IMG/VR virus record: IMGVR_UViG_3300049491_000083 | Location: 1 to 64,000 of that record | Reading direction: 5' to 3' (one strand) | Length of the DNA: 64,000 bases | Source of the DNA: a virus | In this document: positions 8,402-14,158 of the stretch, one piece after another | Layout: the number at the start of each line of letters is the position of its first letter | How positions within the stretch are numbered: the first letter of the stretch is position 1 | Translations under genes and position numbers: made by a program | The notes under the pieces: model-generated | Databases searched by the model: none | What the model was told of the DNA's origin: nothing | What the model saw: the letters and a program-made list of their open reading frames with translations, nothing else

Positions 8402-8608
8402 ATGACAACTCAGGCACAACAGATCGCAGCACTTCTCGGTGAAGTAACCTTGCAGAACGAGGCCATTGGTACGCTCCAAGAGCGTATCCGGGTACTTGAG
8501 GCGCAAGTTAATCCGCCAGTAGATCCAGAGCAGGAATTGCGTCGGGCAAACAGGGAGGCTGAGCGTGCAGCACGCAGAGCAGCCCGTGAAGCAGGACAGT
8601 CAGTTTAA
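8402..8608 (+). CDS. Small coiled-coil protein, unknown function
   Basis: A 68-residue protein placed between tRNA genes. The ATG at 8402 is chosen over TTG 8396 because AAGG lies 7 bp ahead. Residues ~8-35 form leucine/isoleucine heptads, then an Arg/Ala/Glu-rich helix (REAERAARRAAREA). It may bind RNA through the basic helix, but this is a guess. Confidence 0.6.
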   Translation: MTTQAQQIAALLGEVTLQNEAIGTLQERIRVLEAQVNPPVDPEQELRRANREAERAARRAAREAGQSV

Positions 8609-8610
8609 TT

Positions 8611-8684
8611 TATCTCCGTAGTTCAGAGGAAGAATGCTTCGCTACGAACGAAGTGGTCGCTGGTTCGAATCCAGCCGGGGATAC
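8611..8684 (+). tRNA. tRNA-Arg(ACG)
   Basis: Acceptor TATCTCC/GGGGATA, anticodon stem CTTCG/CGAAG with loop CTACGAA, T arm GCTGG/CCAGC. Confidence 0.88.
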
Positions 8685-8687
8685 AAG

Positions 8688-8816
8688 ATGAATCACTGTC
8701 CAGACTGTCACTCAATCAAGAATAGTTTTCACAAGCGTTCATGCACACGAACATGCCTTGACTGTGGAGCAGTATGGAAAGTTGTTCATGTTCTACCCGC
8801 ACCTATATTTAAATAA
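8688..8816 (+). CDS. Tiny zinc-ribbon protein between two tRNAs
   Basis: A 42-residue ORF from ATG 8688. The longer frame upstream would cross tRNA-Arg, so it is rejected. Four cysteines in two CxxC-type pairs (CPDC and CLDC) predict a zinc ribbon. It starts 3 bp after tRNA-Arg and its stop abuts tRNA-Ser, so it would be translated from a processed tRNA spacer. No clear ribosome site. Confidence 0.5.
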   Translation: MNHCPDCHSIKNSFHKRSCTRTCLDCGAVWKVVHVLPAPIFK

Positions 8817-8901
8817 GGAAGATTGCCAGAGTGGTTATTGGAGCGGTTTGCTAAACCGTGGTGGGGAAGCCTGCCCGTAGGTTCGAATCCTGCATCTTCC
8901 G
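8817..8901 (+). tRNA. tRNA-Ser(GCT)
   Basis: Class II tRNA with long variable arm. Acceptor GGAAGAT/ATCTTCC, anticodon loop TTGCTAA, discriminator G. Confidence 0.92.
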
Positions 8902-8905
8902 CCGC

Positions 8906-8976
8906 GTGCCCTTGTCCGAATGGCAAGGTGACAGGCTGCAACCCTGTTTATGCCGGTTCGAATCCGGCAGGGCACT
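8906..8976 (+). tRNA. tRNA-Cys(GCA)
   Basis: Acceptor GTGCCCT/AGGGCAC, anticodon stem ACAGG/CCTGT with loop CTGCAAC, T arm GCCGG/CCGGC. Confidence 0.92.
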
Positions 8977-8998
8977 CAAAGAAAGTTCCACAAAAGAC

Positions 8999-9027
8999 TT
9001 GACAACTACATAGCACTACAGTATCAT
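8999..9027 (+). promoter_or_regulatory. Promoter of the Y-RNA-like array (TTGACA-N17-TATCAT)
   Basis: -35 TTGACA 8999-9004, exact 17-bp spacer, -10 TATCAT 9022-9027. Elsewhere in this window a 6-bp gap from -10 to the start codon marks many leaderless genes. The same gap here puts the first transcribed base at 9034, exactly the first base of the stem of unit 1. Confidence 0.75.
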
Positions 9028-9033
9028 TGAACT

Positions 9034-9106
9034 TAAGCGAGTCGGATTGAATGGGTTATCCTACATATGAGTAAAATATATCCCATCCATAAAGCATATT
9101 CGCTTA
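9034..9106 (+). ncRNA. Y-RNA-like unit 1 (minimal form)
   Basis: Outer stem TAAGCGA (9034-9040)/TCGCTTA (9100-9106). 5' internal-loop motif GTCGGATTG at 9041-9049. Inner stem GGA...TGGG/CCCATCC. AT-rich terminal loop of ~25 nt without a T arm. At 73 nt it is the shortest and lacks the tRNA-like domain. Confidence 0.72.
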
Positions 9107-9114
9107 CAGACTTT

Positions 9115-9252
9115 TGAACGAGTCGATTGTCAACGATAATCTATGGAGAAGCAGGCCAATAGTTCAAAAAGCGCCTGCACAGCACAGTTACACAACCGGG
9201 TAGTTAGCCAACAAAAGGCCAGCCCGTTCGTTGCCTGCAACATATTCGTTCA
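9115..9252 (+). ncRNA. Y-RNA-like unit 2
   Basis: Outer stem TGAACGA (9115-9121)/TCGTTCA (9246-9252). Motif GTCGATTG. Inner stem CAACG (9131-9135)/CGTTG (9229-9233), plus TTG/CAA. The distal region has a GCAGGC/GCCTGC hairpin (9151-9156/9173-9178). It also has a CGGGTAGTT...CAAAA stretch resembling the D-arm side of unit 5. No clear T arm. Confidence 0.7.
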
Positions 9253-9261
9253 CAAAACTTA

Positions 9262-9362
9262 ATATGGGTCGAATAGGATCACGGTTATCGCGGTAAGCAG
9301 GGCCAACAAATTCCTGCCTCAGGGTTCAATTCCCTACCCGTTCCTAACTTATACATCCATAT
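9262..9362 (+). ncRNA. Y-RNA-like unit 3 with tRNA-like domain
   Basis: Outer stem ATATGGG (9262-9268)/TCCATAT (9356-9362). Motif GTCGAATAG. Inner stems TAGGA/TCCTA (9274-9278/9342-9346) and ACGG/CCGT (9281-9284/9338-9341). Distal arms: GCAGG/CCTGC with an 11-nt loop (9297-9317) and a T arm AGGG-TTCAATT-CCCT (9321-9335). Only this unit has a different outer-stem sequence family. Confidence 0.72.
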
Positions 9363-9367
9363 CAGAC

Positions 9368-9475
9368 TTGACGAGCCGGATTGTTTCGGTTATCATTGCC
9401 AAAATTAATGAGGCAAGGTTCGATTCCTTCCTGTACGGGGTGGCCCCCATCCGATTCACAAAGCATGTTCGTCAA
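9368..9475 (+). ncRNA. Y-RNA-like unit 4 with tRNA-like domain
   Basis: Outer stem TTGACGA (9368-9374)/TCGTCAA (9469-9475). Motif GCCGGATTG. Inner stem CGGAT/ATCCG (9377-9381/9449-9453). Arm TTGCC/GGCAA with an 11-nt loop (9396-9416). T arm AAGG-TTCGATT-CCTT (9415-9429). Arm order and the 11-nt loop match unit 3. Confidence 0.72.
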
Positions 9476-9481
9476 CACAAC

Positions 9482-9619
9482 TTAATACGAGTCGAATTGA
9501 AGTCGATTATCCAATTCAAATGGGGTTATATCGGTTCGAATCCGGTCCCGTCCACCATGGGCGGGTAGTTTAATGGCAAAACACCTAAAATTCGATTTCT
9601 ACTAATATATTCGTGTTAA
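9482..9619 (+). ncRNA. Y-RNA-like unit 5 with circularly permuted tRNA module
   Basis: Outer stem of 9 bp (9482-9490/9611-9619, one G-U). Motif GTCGAATTG. Inner stem CGAATT/AATTCG (9493-9498/9589-9594). Inside, in order: T arm (9530-9546, loop TTCGAAT); acceptor 3' strand CCCGTCC (9547-9553); linker ACCAT ending in what looks like ACCA; acceptor 5' strand GGGCGGG (9559-9565 with one shift); then D arm GTTT-AATGGCA-AAAC (9568-9582). Acceptor strands pair 7/7 if G3-U70 is allowed. Confidence 0.78.
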
Positions 9620-9626
9620 CTACAAT

Positions 9627-9639
9627 GCCCCACAGGGGC
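9627..9639 (+). other. Small GC hairpin between array and Ro60 gene
   Basis: GCCCC-ACA-GGGGC, without a T run, between the last unit and the Ro60 ribosome site. It could be a processing or stability element separating ncRNA from mRNA. Confidence 0.4.
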
Positions 9640-9653
9640 CGAAAGGAAAGAAA

Positions 9654-11255
9654 ATGTCTACTGCACTAAAGAATGTTTCATTCAAGAACACACAGCAGAC
9701 CGTTCAGGCACGTCCTGATCAGGTTAAGAACTCTGCTGGTGGGTACGTATTCCAGACCGCAGACAAGGATCGCCTAGAGCGCTTCCTGATCATCGGTACT
9801 GACGGCGGTACCTACTACGCATCTGAGTCAAAGATCACCAACGACAACACCAAGTTTATCGTTGAACTGATCCGTTGTAATGAGGATCTTGTTCGGGATA
9901 CCCTTGTTGACGTGTCGGTCAATGGTCGTGCGTACAAGAATTCCCCTGCACTCTTCACCCTTGCCCTGCTTTTCGTAGAGGGCACCAACAAGGCTGCCGC
10001 AAAGGATGCTTTGCAGAAGGTTGCTAGGACTTCAACACATCTTTTTGAGTTCGCTCAGTACATTGAGAACCTTGGTGGCTGGGGACGCGCAAAGCGTTCT
10101 GCCGTTGCCGAGTGGTACACGTCTAAGGAAACTGACAATCTGGCCTACCAGTTCGTCAAGTACCGTCAGCGTGACGGCTGGACTCACCGCGACCTTATGC
10201 GACTGTCTCACCCCGTTGGTATCGAAGCCAACACCGCCAACTTTGCCCTAGGCAAGGATCACGGTATTGCGCCTCGTATCATTAGCGGATTTGAGATTGT
10301 CCAGCAGGCTGAGAATGTCCAGCAGGTTCTCAACGCCCTGTCGTCTTTCAAGGATCTGCCATGGGAAGCAATTCCTACCCAGTTCCTTAAGGACCCCAAG
10401 GTGTGGAAGGCCCTGTTCTACAACGATCAGTTGAAGGGTCAGGCCCTTATCCGTAACATCGTCAGGCTCTCACGCAACGGTGCTTTCAATGACCTTGCGT
10501 TTGCGGCTGACTACGCAGCACGCCTTACCGATGTAGAAATGATCCGTAAGACTCGTCTGCACCCCGTTAACTACCTTAACGCTCTTGTGACATACACAGA
10601 GGGTCAGGTACCACGGGACGGTTGGGGCACTGGTTGGGGATACCGGATTTCCCGCAAGATCGATTGGACCCCTCGTGGGCCTCTCGTGGATGCGCTGAAC
10701 GAAGGCTTCCACCAGTCATTCAAGTTCGTAGAGCCTGCTAACAAGCGGACACTCCTAGGAGTTGACGTGTCAGGTTCTATGGCATCAGCAGCAATGGGCA
10801 CCGACCTGTCGTGTGCACAGGTGGCTGGCGCTATGGCAATGACCATTGCCCGAACTGAGCCTGCCTACGAGATTCGTGGATTCGCGGGTACATTTGTTGA
10901 TCTTGGCATCACCGCCAAGACGGGTCTGTCTGATGCAATGAACAAGGTCCAGAGGGCCAACTTCGGAACTACAGACTGCTCGCTGCCTATGCAGTACGCA
11001 CTTCAAAACAAGTTGGAGATTGATACGTTCGTGGTGATCACGGACAACGAGACTTACGCAGGTAGGCCTCATCCGTATCAGGCTCTTAAGAACTACCGTG
11101 ACAGGACTGGCATCGACGCACGGCTTGCCGTGCTTGGTGTTGCCTCAAACGGGTTCACTATCGCTGATCCCAAGGATCGTGGTATGATGGACTTTGTTGG
11201 ATTTGACAGCAATGCACCCAAGGTGCTTGCAGACTTCTCCGCAGGTAGGCTATAA
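9654..11255 (+). CDS. rsr: Ro60-like TROVE/vWA RNA-binding protein
   Basis: A 533-residue protein. Residues ~20-340 fit the TROVE ring of HEAT-like helices (VKYRQRDGWTHRDLMRLSHP is characteristic), and the C-terminal ~170 residues are a von Willebrand A domain. The metal-binding (MIDAS) residues are visible: D371-x-S373-x-S375 (GVDVSGSM), T439/T440, D464 (VVITDNETY). Bacterial Ro60 (Rsr) binds Y RNAs on its outer surface and RNA 3' ends in its central hole, helping RNA quality control or degradation by PNPase. Here it directly follows five Y-RNA-like units. GGAAAG ribosome site. Size equals cellular Ro60 (~530). Confidence 0.95.
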   Translation: MSTALKNVSFKNTQQTVQARPDQVKNSAGGYVFQTADKDRLERFLIIGTDGGTYYASESKITNDNTKFIVELIRCNEDLVRDTLVDVSVNGRAYKNSPALFTLALLFVEGTNKAAAKDALQKVARTSTHLFEFAQYIENLGGWGRAKRSAVAEWYTSKETDNLAYQFVKYRQRDGWTHRDLMRLSHPVGIEANTANFALGKDHGIAPRIISGFEIVQQAENVQQVLNALSSFKDLPWEAIPTQFLKDPKVWKALFYNDQLKGQALIRNIVRLSRNGAFNDLAFAADYAARLTDVEMIRKTRLHPVNYLNALVTYTEGQVPRDGWGTGWGYRISRKIDWTPRGPLVDALNEGFHQSFKFVEPANKRTLLGVDVSGSMASAAMGTDLSCAQVAGAMAMTIARTEPAYEIRGFAGTFVDLGITAKTGLSDAMNKVQRANFGTTDCSLPMQYALQNKLEIDTFVVITDNETYAGRPHPYQALKNYRDRTGIDARLAVLGVASNGFTIADPKDRGMMDFVGFDSNAPKVLADFSAGRL

Positions 11256-11306
11256 TATTCCCATCAGGGAAGCGCACCTGAGCATGTGTTAAAACTGCTC
11301 ACACAA

Positions 11307-11387
11307 GCCCGAGTGGTGAAATGGTAGACACGCTAGTCTTAGGAACTAGTGCCGTCAGGCGTGTCGGTTCGAATCCGACCTTGGGTA
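11307..11387 (+). tRNA. tRNA-Leu(TAG)
   Basis: Class II tRNA; acceptor GCCCGAG/CTTGGGT with G1-U72, anticodon stem CTAGT/ACTAG with loop CTTAGGA, discriminator A. Confidence 0.9.
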
Positions 11388-11390
11388 CAA

Positions 11391-11455
11391 TGGAGTCGCC
11401 GCACAGATATCAGAGTTAATCGCCTGATGAGCAGCGAGAACGGCTAGCCTCTCCA
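11391..11455 (+). ncRNA. Possible sixth Y-RNA-like hairpin
   Basis: Outer stem TGGAG/CTCCA, asymmetric internal loop, inner stem GCCG/CGGC (11398-11401/11441-11444), and a distal hairpin ATCAG/CTGAT around GAGTTAATC. The shape copies the array units but the motif is weaker (GTCGCCG) and there is no T arm. It lies between two tRNA-Leu genes. Confidence 0.3.
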
Positions 11456-11527
11456 GAGATATGAATGATAATCGTATCGTTAGTGGTAAGTGCAGTACGA
11501 ACGGGTTGACTGCAAACTGCCACTCAT

Positions 11528-11608
11528 GGCCTTGTGGTGGAATGGCAGACACGCAAGTTTCAAAAACTTGTGCCTTCGGGCGTGTGGGTTCGACTCCCAC
11601 TAGGGCTA
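11528..11608 (+). tRNA. tRNA-Leu(CAA)
   Basis: Class II; acceptor GGCCTTG/TAGGGCT with G-U pairs, anticodon stem CAAGT/ACTTG with loop TTCAAAA, T arm GTGGG/CCCAC. Confidence 0.9.
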
Positions 11609-11614
11609 CAACTA

Positions 11615-11643
11615 TTGACAATCCCCCTCTTTTGGAGTATGAT
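11615..11643 (+). promoter_or_regulatory. Promoter TTGACA-N17-TATGAT
   Basis: -35 11615-11620, -10 TATGAT 11638-11643, ten bases before tRNA-Leu(TAA). It also reads into the secreted-protein gene. Confidence 0.65.
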
Positions 11644-11652
11644 AGTCCTAGA

Positions 11653-11733
11653 GGCCTAATGGTGAAATGGCAGACACAGCGGATTTAAGTCCCGCCGCCG
11701 AAAGGCATGAGAGTTCGAATCTCTCTTGGGCTA
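11653..11733 (+). tRNA. tRNA-Leu(TAA)
   Basis: Class II; acceptor GGCCTAA/TTGGGCT, anticodon loop TTTAAGT, T arm GAGAG/CTCTC. The anticodon stem has one A-C mismatch. Confidence 0.88.
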
Positions 11734-11758
11734 CGCCAAACGAACAATGGAGGGAAAA

Positions 11759-12592
11759 ATGAAGAGATTTATTAAGATAGGGACTGTCCTCATGGCAGCA
11801 ACCCTCATCTTCGCACCAGCAGCAATGGCAACCGGCGACGGTGGTGGCGGAAATCCGCACCCCATGGTCACCATCTGTCACGTCACACCCGGCAATTCGG
11901 TAACGCTGACTCTGCCTGAGGATCAGGCCAATGGTCACCTTACCGGCAAGTCGGCAGGGCACGATGAGAATGGCCCGGTAAAGGATTATCTTGGCGAATG
12001 CAAGGAAGATCCCAAGCCCCCGGTCGTATCTCCTGTAGCACCTGAGGTAGTAGCATCTACTCAGTGTGAGGTTAATGGATCTGTTACTCCCGCAACTACT
12101 GCTAATGTAGTTTATGTCGTTGGCGGTACCTCGCCCACGGCTATCACGGTAACGGCAACTCCTGCACAGGGATTCAAGTTTTCTGGTGAGTCTCAGCAGG
12201 TAGTCTACGGTCCATACGACGTGAGCGCAAGCAAGTGCCCATCGTCACCCCCAACAGAGCCACCCGCTCCCCCAGCAGGACCCCCTGCACCACCCAAGGA
12301 CTTCTGTCCTGATCTAGAGGGTGTCCAGTGGGAGAACTATGACTGCAATACCGGTCAGGTTGTGCCAGTGGCTCCTGTAGAGACTCCAACAGCGACACCG
12401 GTACCTACTGAGACTCCTGTAGTCGATGTACCCGTTGTTGAGGTTCCTGACAAGCCAGTCATCCCCAGCGAGCAAATTGACGCTGGCGAGCAGCCCGAAG
12501 GCAATCCTTGGCTGCTTGGAATCCTGTACGGAATGATCATCGGTGGCGTAGCCGCTTGCGGAATCGCAGCAGTACGACTCTGGAATAAGTAG
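11759..12592 (+). CDS. Secreted Pro-rich surface protein with C-terminal membrane anchor
   Basis: The ATG at 11759 is used: GGAGGG is 5 bp ahead and the longer frame would enter tRNA-Leu. The 277-residue product has a signal peptide (residues 1-23), then a domain with 'VTICHVTPGN' and paired Cys of the kind found in actinobacterial surface proteins. A Pro/Thr/Glu-rich stalk (~165-245) and a final membrane helix (~250-272, ending RLWNK) follow. There is no LPxTG signal. It may coat the infected cell, for example to block superinfection; this is inference. Its position inside a tRNA cluster is unusual. Confidence 0.75.
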   Translation: MKRFIKIGTVLMAATLIFAPAAMATGDGGGGNPHPMVTICHVTPGNSVTLTLPEDQANGHLTGKSAGHDENGPVKDYLGECKEDPKPPVVSPVAPEVVASTQCEVNGSVTPATTANVVYVVGGTSPTAITVTATPAQGFKFSGESQQVVYGPYDVSASKCPSSPPTEPPAPPAGPPAPPKDFCPDLEGVQWENYDCNTGQVVPVAPVETPTATPVPTETPVVDVPVVEVPDKPVIPSEQIDAGEQPEGNPWLLGILYGMIIGGVAACGIAAVRLWNK

Positions 12593-12637
12593 CATCACGG
12601 TCCTGAGCATGACCCTAAACTGCTCGCTTTCAAATGA

Positions 12638-12643
12638 TACAAT
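12638..12643 (+). promoter_or_regulatory. Extended -10 TGATACAAT for the micro-gene at 12650
   Basis: TACAAT at 12638-12643 preceded by TGA; no good -35. The ATG follows after exactly 6 bp, so the mRNA would be leaderless. Confidence 0.4.
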
Positions 12644-12649
12644 CAGTCT

Positions 12650-12730
12650 ATGTACTGTGACATACATCAAACTAAATACGAACTTGATGAAGATGGTTGG
12701 CCCGATTGCTTGACACGGGTACAGAAATAG
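12650..12730 (+). CDS. Possible leaderless 26-residue Cys/His peptide
   Basis: ATG 12650 lies 6 bp after a TACAAT hexamer. The peptide MYCDIHQTKYELDEDGWPDC... carries C3, H6 and C20, which could bind metal. Its end overlaps the promoter of the next tRNA. Very short, so only moderately supported. Confidence 0.35.
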   Translation: MYCDIHQTKYELDEDGWPDCLTRVQK

Positions 12731-12738
12731 GCTACAAT
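12710..12738 (+). promoter_or_regulatory. tRNA promoter TTGACA-N17-TACAAT
   Basis: -35 12710-12715, -10 12733-12738, with the tRNA-Met 5' end at the expected start site (~12745). Confidence 0.7.
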
Positions 12739-12745
12739 AGTTCTT

Positions 12746-12813
12746 GCGGGATAGTGAAACGGCATCACACCGGCCTCATAAGCCGGAATTAGGGTTCGAC
12801 TCCCTGACCGCTA
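12746..12813 (+). tRNA. tRNA with CAT anticodon (Met type), degenerate acceptor
   Basis: Anticodon stem CCGGC/GCCGG with loop CTCATAA and T loop TTCGACT are clear. The acceptor pairs only GCGG/CCGC with mismatches at positions 5-7. It may be Met, or Ile2 after C34 lysidine modification. Confidence 0.65.
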
Positions 12814-12814
12814 C

Positions 12815-12887
12815 GCCACAATAACTCAGTAGGTAGAGTGTCTCACTTGTAATGAGAATGTCGCGGGTTCGATTCCTGCTTGTGGCT
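12815..12887 (+). tRNA. tRNA-Thr(TGT)
   Basis: Acceptor GCCACAA/TTGTGGC, anticodon stem TCTCA/TGAGA with loop CTTGTAA, T loop TTCGATT. Confidence 0.92.
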
Positions 12888-13072
12888 CAAACGCTGTCTA
12901 TCAGGCAACTAAAGATACTGTCTGGTATAAAGCAAACGGTCCTGCCGATCACAGGAATACGCGCAAAGTCAGACACAGCGGGAGCGGTTGCAAACGCTCT
13001 ACCCTTCGTCCTCTGGACTGCAATCCAGCCACGGAGTTACCGGGAGACAAATTCACAAATCCCCGGTGCCAA
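12888..13072 (+). other. Structured gene-free spacer in tRNA cluster 1
   Basis: There is no convincing ORF. Hairpins: CGCTGT/ACAGCG spanning 12892-12980, GAGCG/CGCTC, CTGGA/TCCAG around a TGCAA loop, and CCGGG/CCCGG. The last three are in tRNA-like order but the T arm is missing, so this may be a decayed tRNA or an unrecognised ncRNA. Confidence 0.35.
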
Positions 13073-13145
13073 GGTCCGTTGGAGTAGCGGTAATCTCGCT
13101 TCCCTCTCAAGGAAGAGAACAAGGGTTCAAATCCCTTACGGACTA
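13073..13145 (+). tRNA. tRNA-Glu(CTC)
   Basis: Acceptor GGTCCGT/ACGGACT, anticodon stem CTTCC/GGAAG with loop CTCTCAA, T loop TTCAAAT. Confidence 0.88.
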
Positions 13146-13221
13146 CAGACCCATCCTCTGGTCACTGTGAGTAAGAATGTCCTTGTATAAGGAATCAGGT
13201 CAGGGGCTTACACAGCGGTAC

Positions 13222-13248
13222 GCGCACTATCGTCGGGGCCAAGTGCGC
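13222..13248 (+). other. Hairpin before tRNA-Gln
   Basis: GCGCACT (13222-13228)/AGTGCGC (13242-13248), 7 bp with a 13-nt loop. No T run; perhaps an RNA-processing site between tRNAs. Confidence 0.35.
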
Positions 13249-13252
13249 ACAA

Positions 13253-13323
13253 TGGAAGTTCGTCTAATGGCAAGACGACTGACTTTGGATCAGTCTATCG
13301 GAGTTCGAATCTCTGACTTCCAG
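13253..13323 (+). tRNA. tRNA-Gln(TTG)
   Basis: Acceptor TGGAAGT/ACTTCCA, anticodon stem ACTGA/TCAGT with loop CTTTGGA, T loop TTCGAAT. Confidence 0.92.
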
Positions 13324-13391
13324 CCAGTTTGTTCATGTTGGTGTGTTATGATGAACGTCACATATACCCCACATGAACGGAGGATGAACAT

Positions 13392-13538
13392 ATGAAAAGA
13401 CTTGTATCCAAGTGGAAGTTCGACAAGGACGGCAAATTATATGCCGACTGGAAGAATCGCAAGGTAAAGAAGCATGTGCGCAGGCATCTGCTTGAACTAG
13501 TAAAGGATGACAGTGCCAACGTACCAGTACAGTTGTGA
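13392..13538 (+). CDS. Small basic protein, unknown function
   Basis: A 48-residue Lys/Arg/Trp-rich peptide (MKRLVSKWKFDKDGKLYADWKNRKV) with a CGGAGG ribosome site 11 bp ahead. It overlaps the FmdB-like gene by 26 bp in another frame. Basic character suggests nucleic-acid contact; nothing more can be said. Confidence 0.5.
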   Translation: MKRLVSKWKFDKDGKLYADWKNRKVKKHVRRHLLELVKDDSANVPVQL

Positions 13539-13692
13539 CTCGTGTGGCAGTCAGGAAATATTTCAGCAAATGTCCGACGATACCTTGCAATCCTGTCCAT
13601 TATGCGGTAGACTAGGCTTCAAGAAAGTGTTCGCAGCGGTCGGGGTATCCTTCAAAGGCTCTGGCTTCTACTCAACAGACAAGGGAAAGTAA
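13513..13692 (+). CDS. FmdB-like zinc-ribbon protein
   Basis: A GTG start at 13513 is preferred because it gives the family-typical N-terminus (M)PTYQYSCDSCG and has AAGG 6 bp ahead. An in-frame ATG lies two codons earlier. C-x2-C pairs at CDSC and CPLC form the ribbon, followed by a Phe/Gly-rich tail. The family occurs across bacteria as a putative regulatory protein of unknown mechanism. Stop and next start overlap. Confidence 0.8.
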   Translation: MPTYQYSCDSCGSQEIFQQMSDDTLQSCPLCGRLGFKKVFAAVGVSFKGSGFYSTDKGK

Positions 13693-13895
13693 TGAATGTT
13701 TGGACAGAGATAGGCCAAAGCCTAGCCAAGTGGTTTACCGGTTTTATCTACGTTGCAGGCATGACCGCCGCAGGATACCTGATTGGCTGGCTCATGGGCA
13801 ACCAATGGACAGTAGAAATGTTTGTTTTCTTTGCATATTTCGTGCTGCTCCCTTACGCCTTCGGGTATATCTTCAGCATTGAGAGGAAGTTGTGA
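13692..13895 (+). CDS. Small two-helix membrane protein
   Basis: 67 residues with two membrane segments (about 15-34 and 42-61) and a short basic C-terminus. It overlaps the FmdB-like gene by 1 bp and the next gene by 4 bp, so it is translationally coupled. Function unknown. Confidence 0.6.
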   Translation: MNVWTEIGQSLAKWFTGFIYVAGMTAAGYLIGWLMGNQWTVEMFVFFAYFVLLPYAFGYIFSIERKL

Positions 13896-14119
13896 CCAAT
13901 ACCAGCAAAGCCAATTTTCATATCAATAACGGCATCGCCTACCTTGAGAATCTTGAAATAGAGATTAGCCGTGCGCTGGATCTTGCCAAGCCGGGATCAT
14001 ATCTCTCTGATATGCTAACCGTCGTGCTTACCAACATTGCTAGTATAAATACCAAGTTGTCGGTAGCAGACGAACTCACCCTTGATACCCCCACAAATAC
14101 CAAGAATTTCATTCGCTAG
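13892..14119 (+). CDS. Hypothetical protein
   Basis: 75 residues, GTG start overlapping the upstream stop (GTGA). Helical, with no recognised motif. Last gene of a four-gene coupled set. Confidence 0.55.
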   Translation: MTNTSKANFHINNGIAYLENLEIEISRALDLAKPGSYLSDMLTVVLTNIASINTKLSVADELTLDTPTNTKNFIR

Positions 14120-14123
14120 GGTA

Positions 14124-14152
14124 TTGACACCCCGCACGCCTCATGATAGGAT
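14124..14152 (+). promoter_or_regulatory. Promoter TTGACA-N17-TAGGAT for a leaderless gene
   Basis: -35 14124-14129, -10 14147-14152; the ATG of the next gene is 6 bp downstream. Confidence 0.75.
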
Positions 14153-14158
14153 GAAGCC

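Larger units (their letters stand above)
9034..9619 (+). ncRNA. Tandem array of five Y-RNA-like (YrlA-type) units
   Basis: Five units sit head to tail with 5-9 nt linkers and one upstream promoter, ending 34 bp before the Ro60-like gene. Each has a 7-9 bp outer stem, then a conserved internal-loop motif GTCGRATTG (or close) on the 5' side and an ATTCG-like 3' strand. An inner stem and, soon after, a GNTTATC-like word follow. In units 3-5 the distal part holds T-arm hairpins with 7-nt TTCRAnT-type loops. Known Y RNAs pair their ends in a bulged stem bound by Ro60, and the YrlA subtype carries a tRNA-like domain. The fold was done by eye. Confidence 0.8.

Noticed and set aside
8634-8687. Longer N-terminus for the 42-residue zinc-ribbon gene
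   Set aside because: It would start inside tRNA-Arg(ACG).
9368-9568. 66-codon ORF within the Y-RNA-like array
   Set aside because: It spans units 4 and 5 and their stems; no ribosome site and T-loop motifs drive its composition.
9001-9620. Array as a set of decayed tRNA genes
   Set aside because: The outer stems and internal-loop motif are maintained in all five units, no unit has a normal anticodon arm in the right place, and the array ends beside a Ro60 gene.
12852-13190. 112-codon ORF in tRNA cluster 1
   Set aside because: It crosses tRNA-Thr and tRNA-Glu and has no ribosome site.
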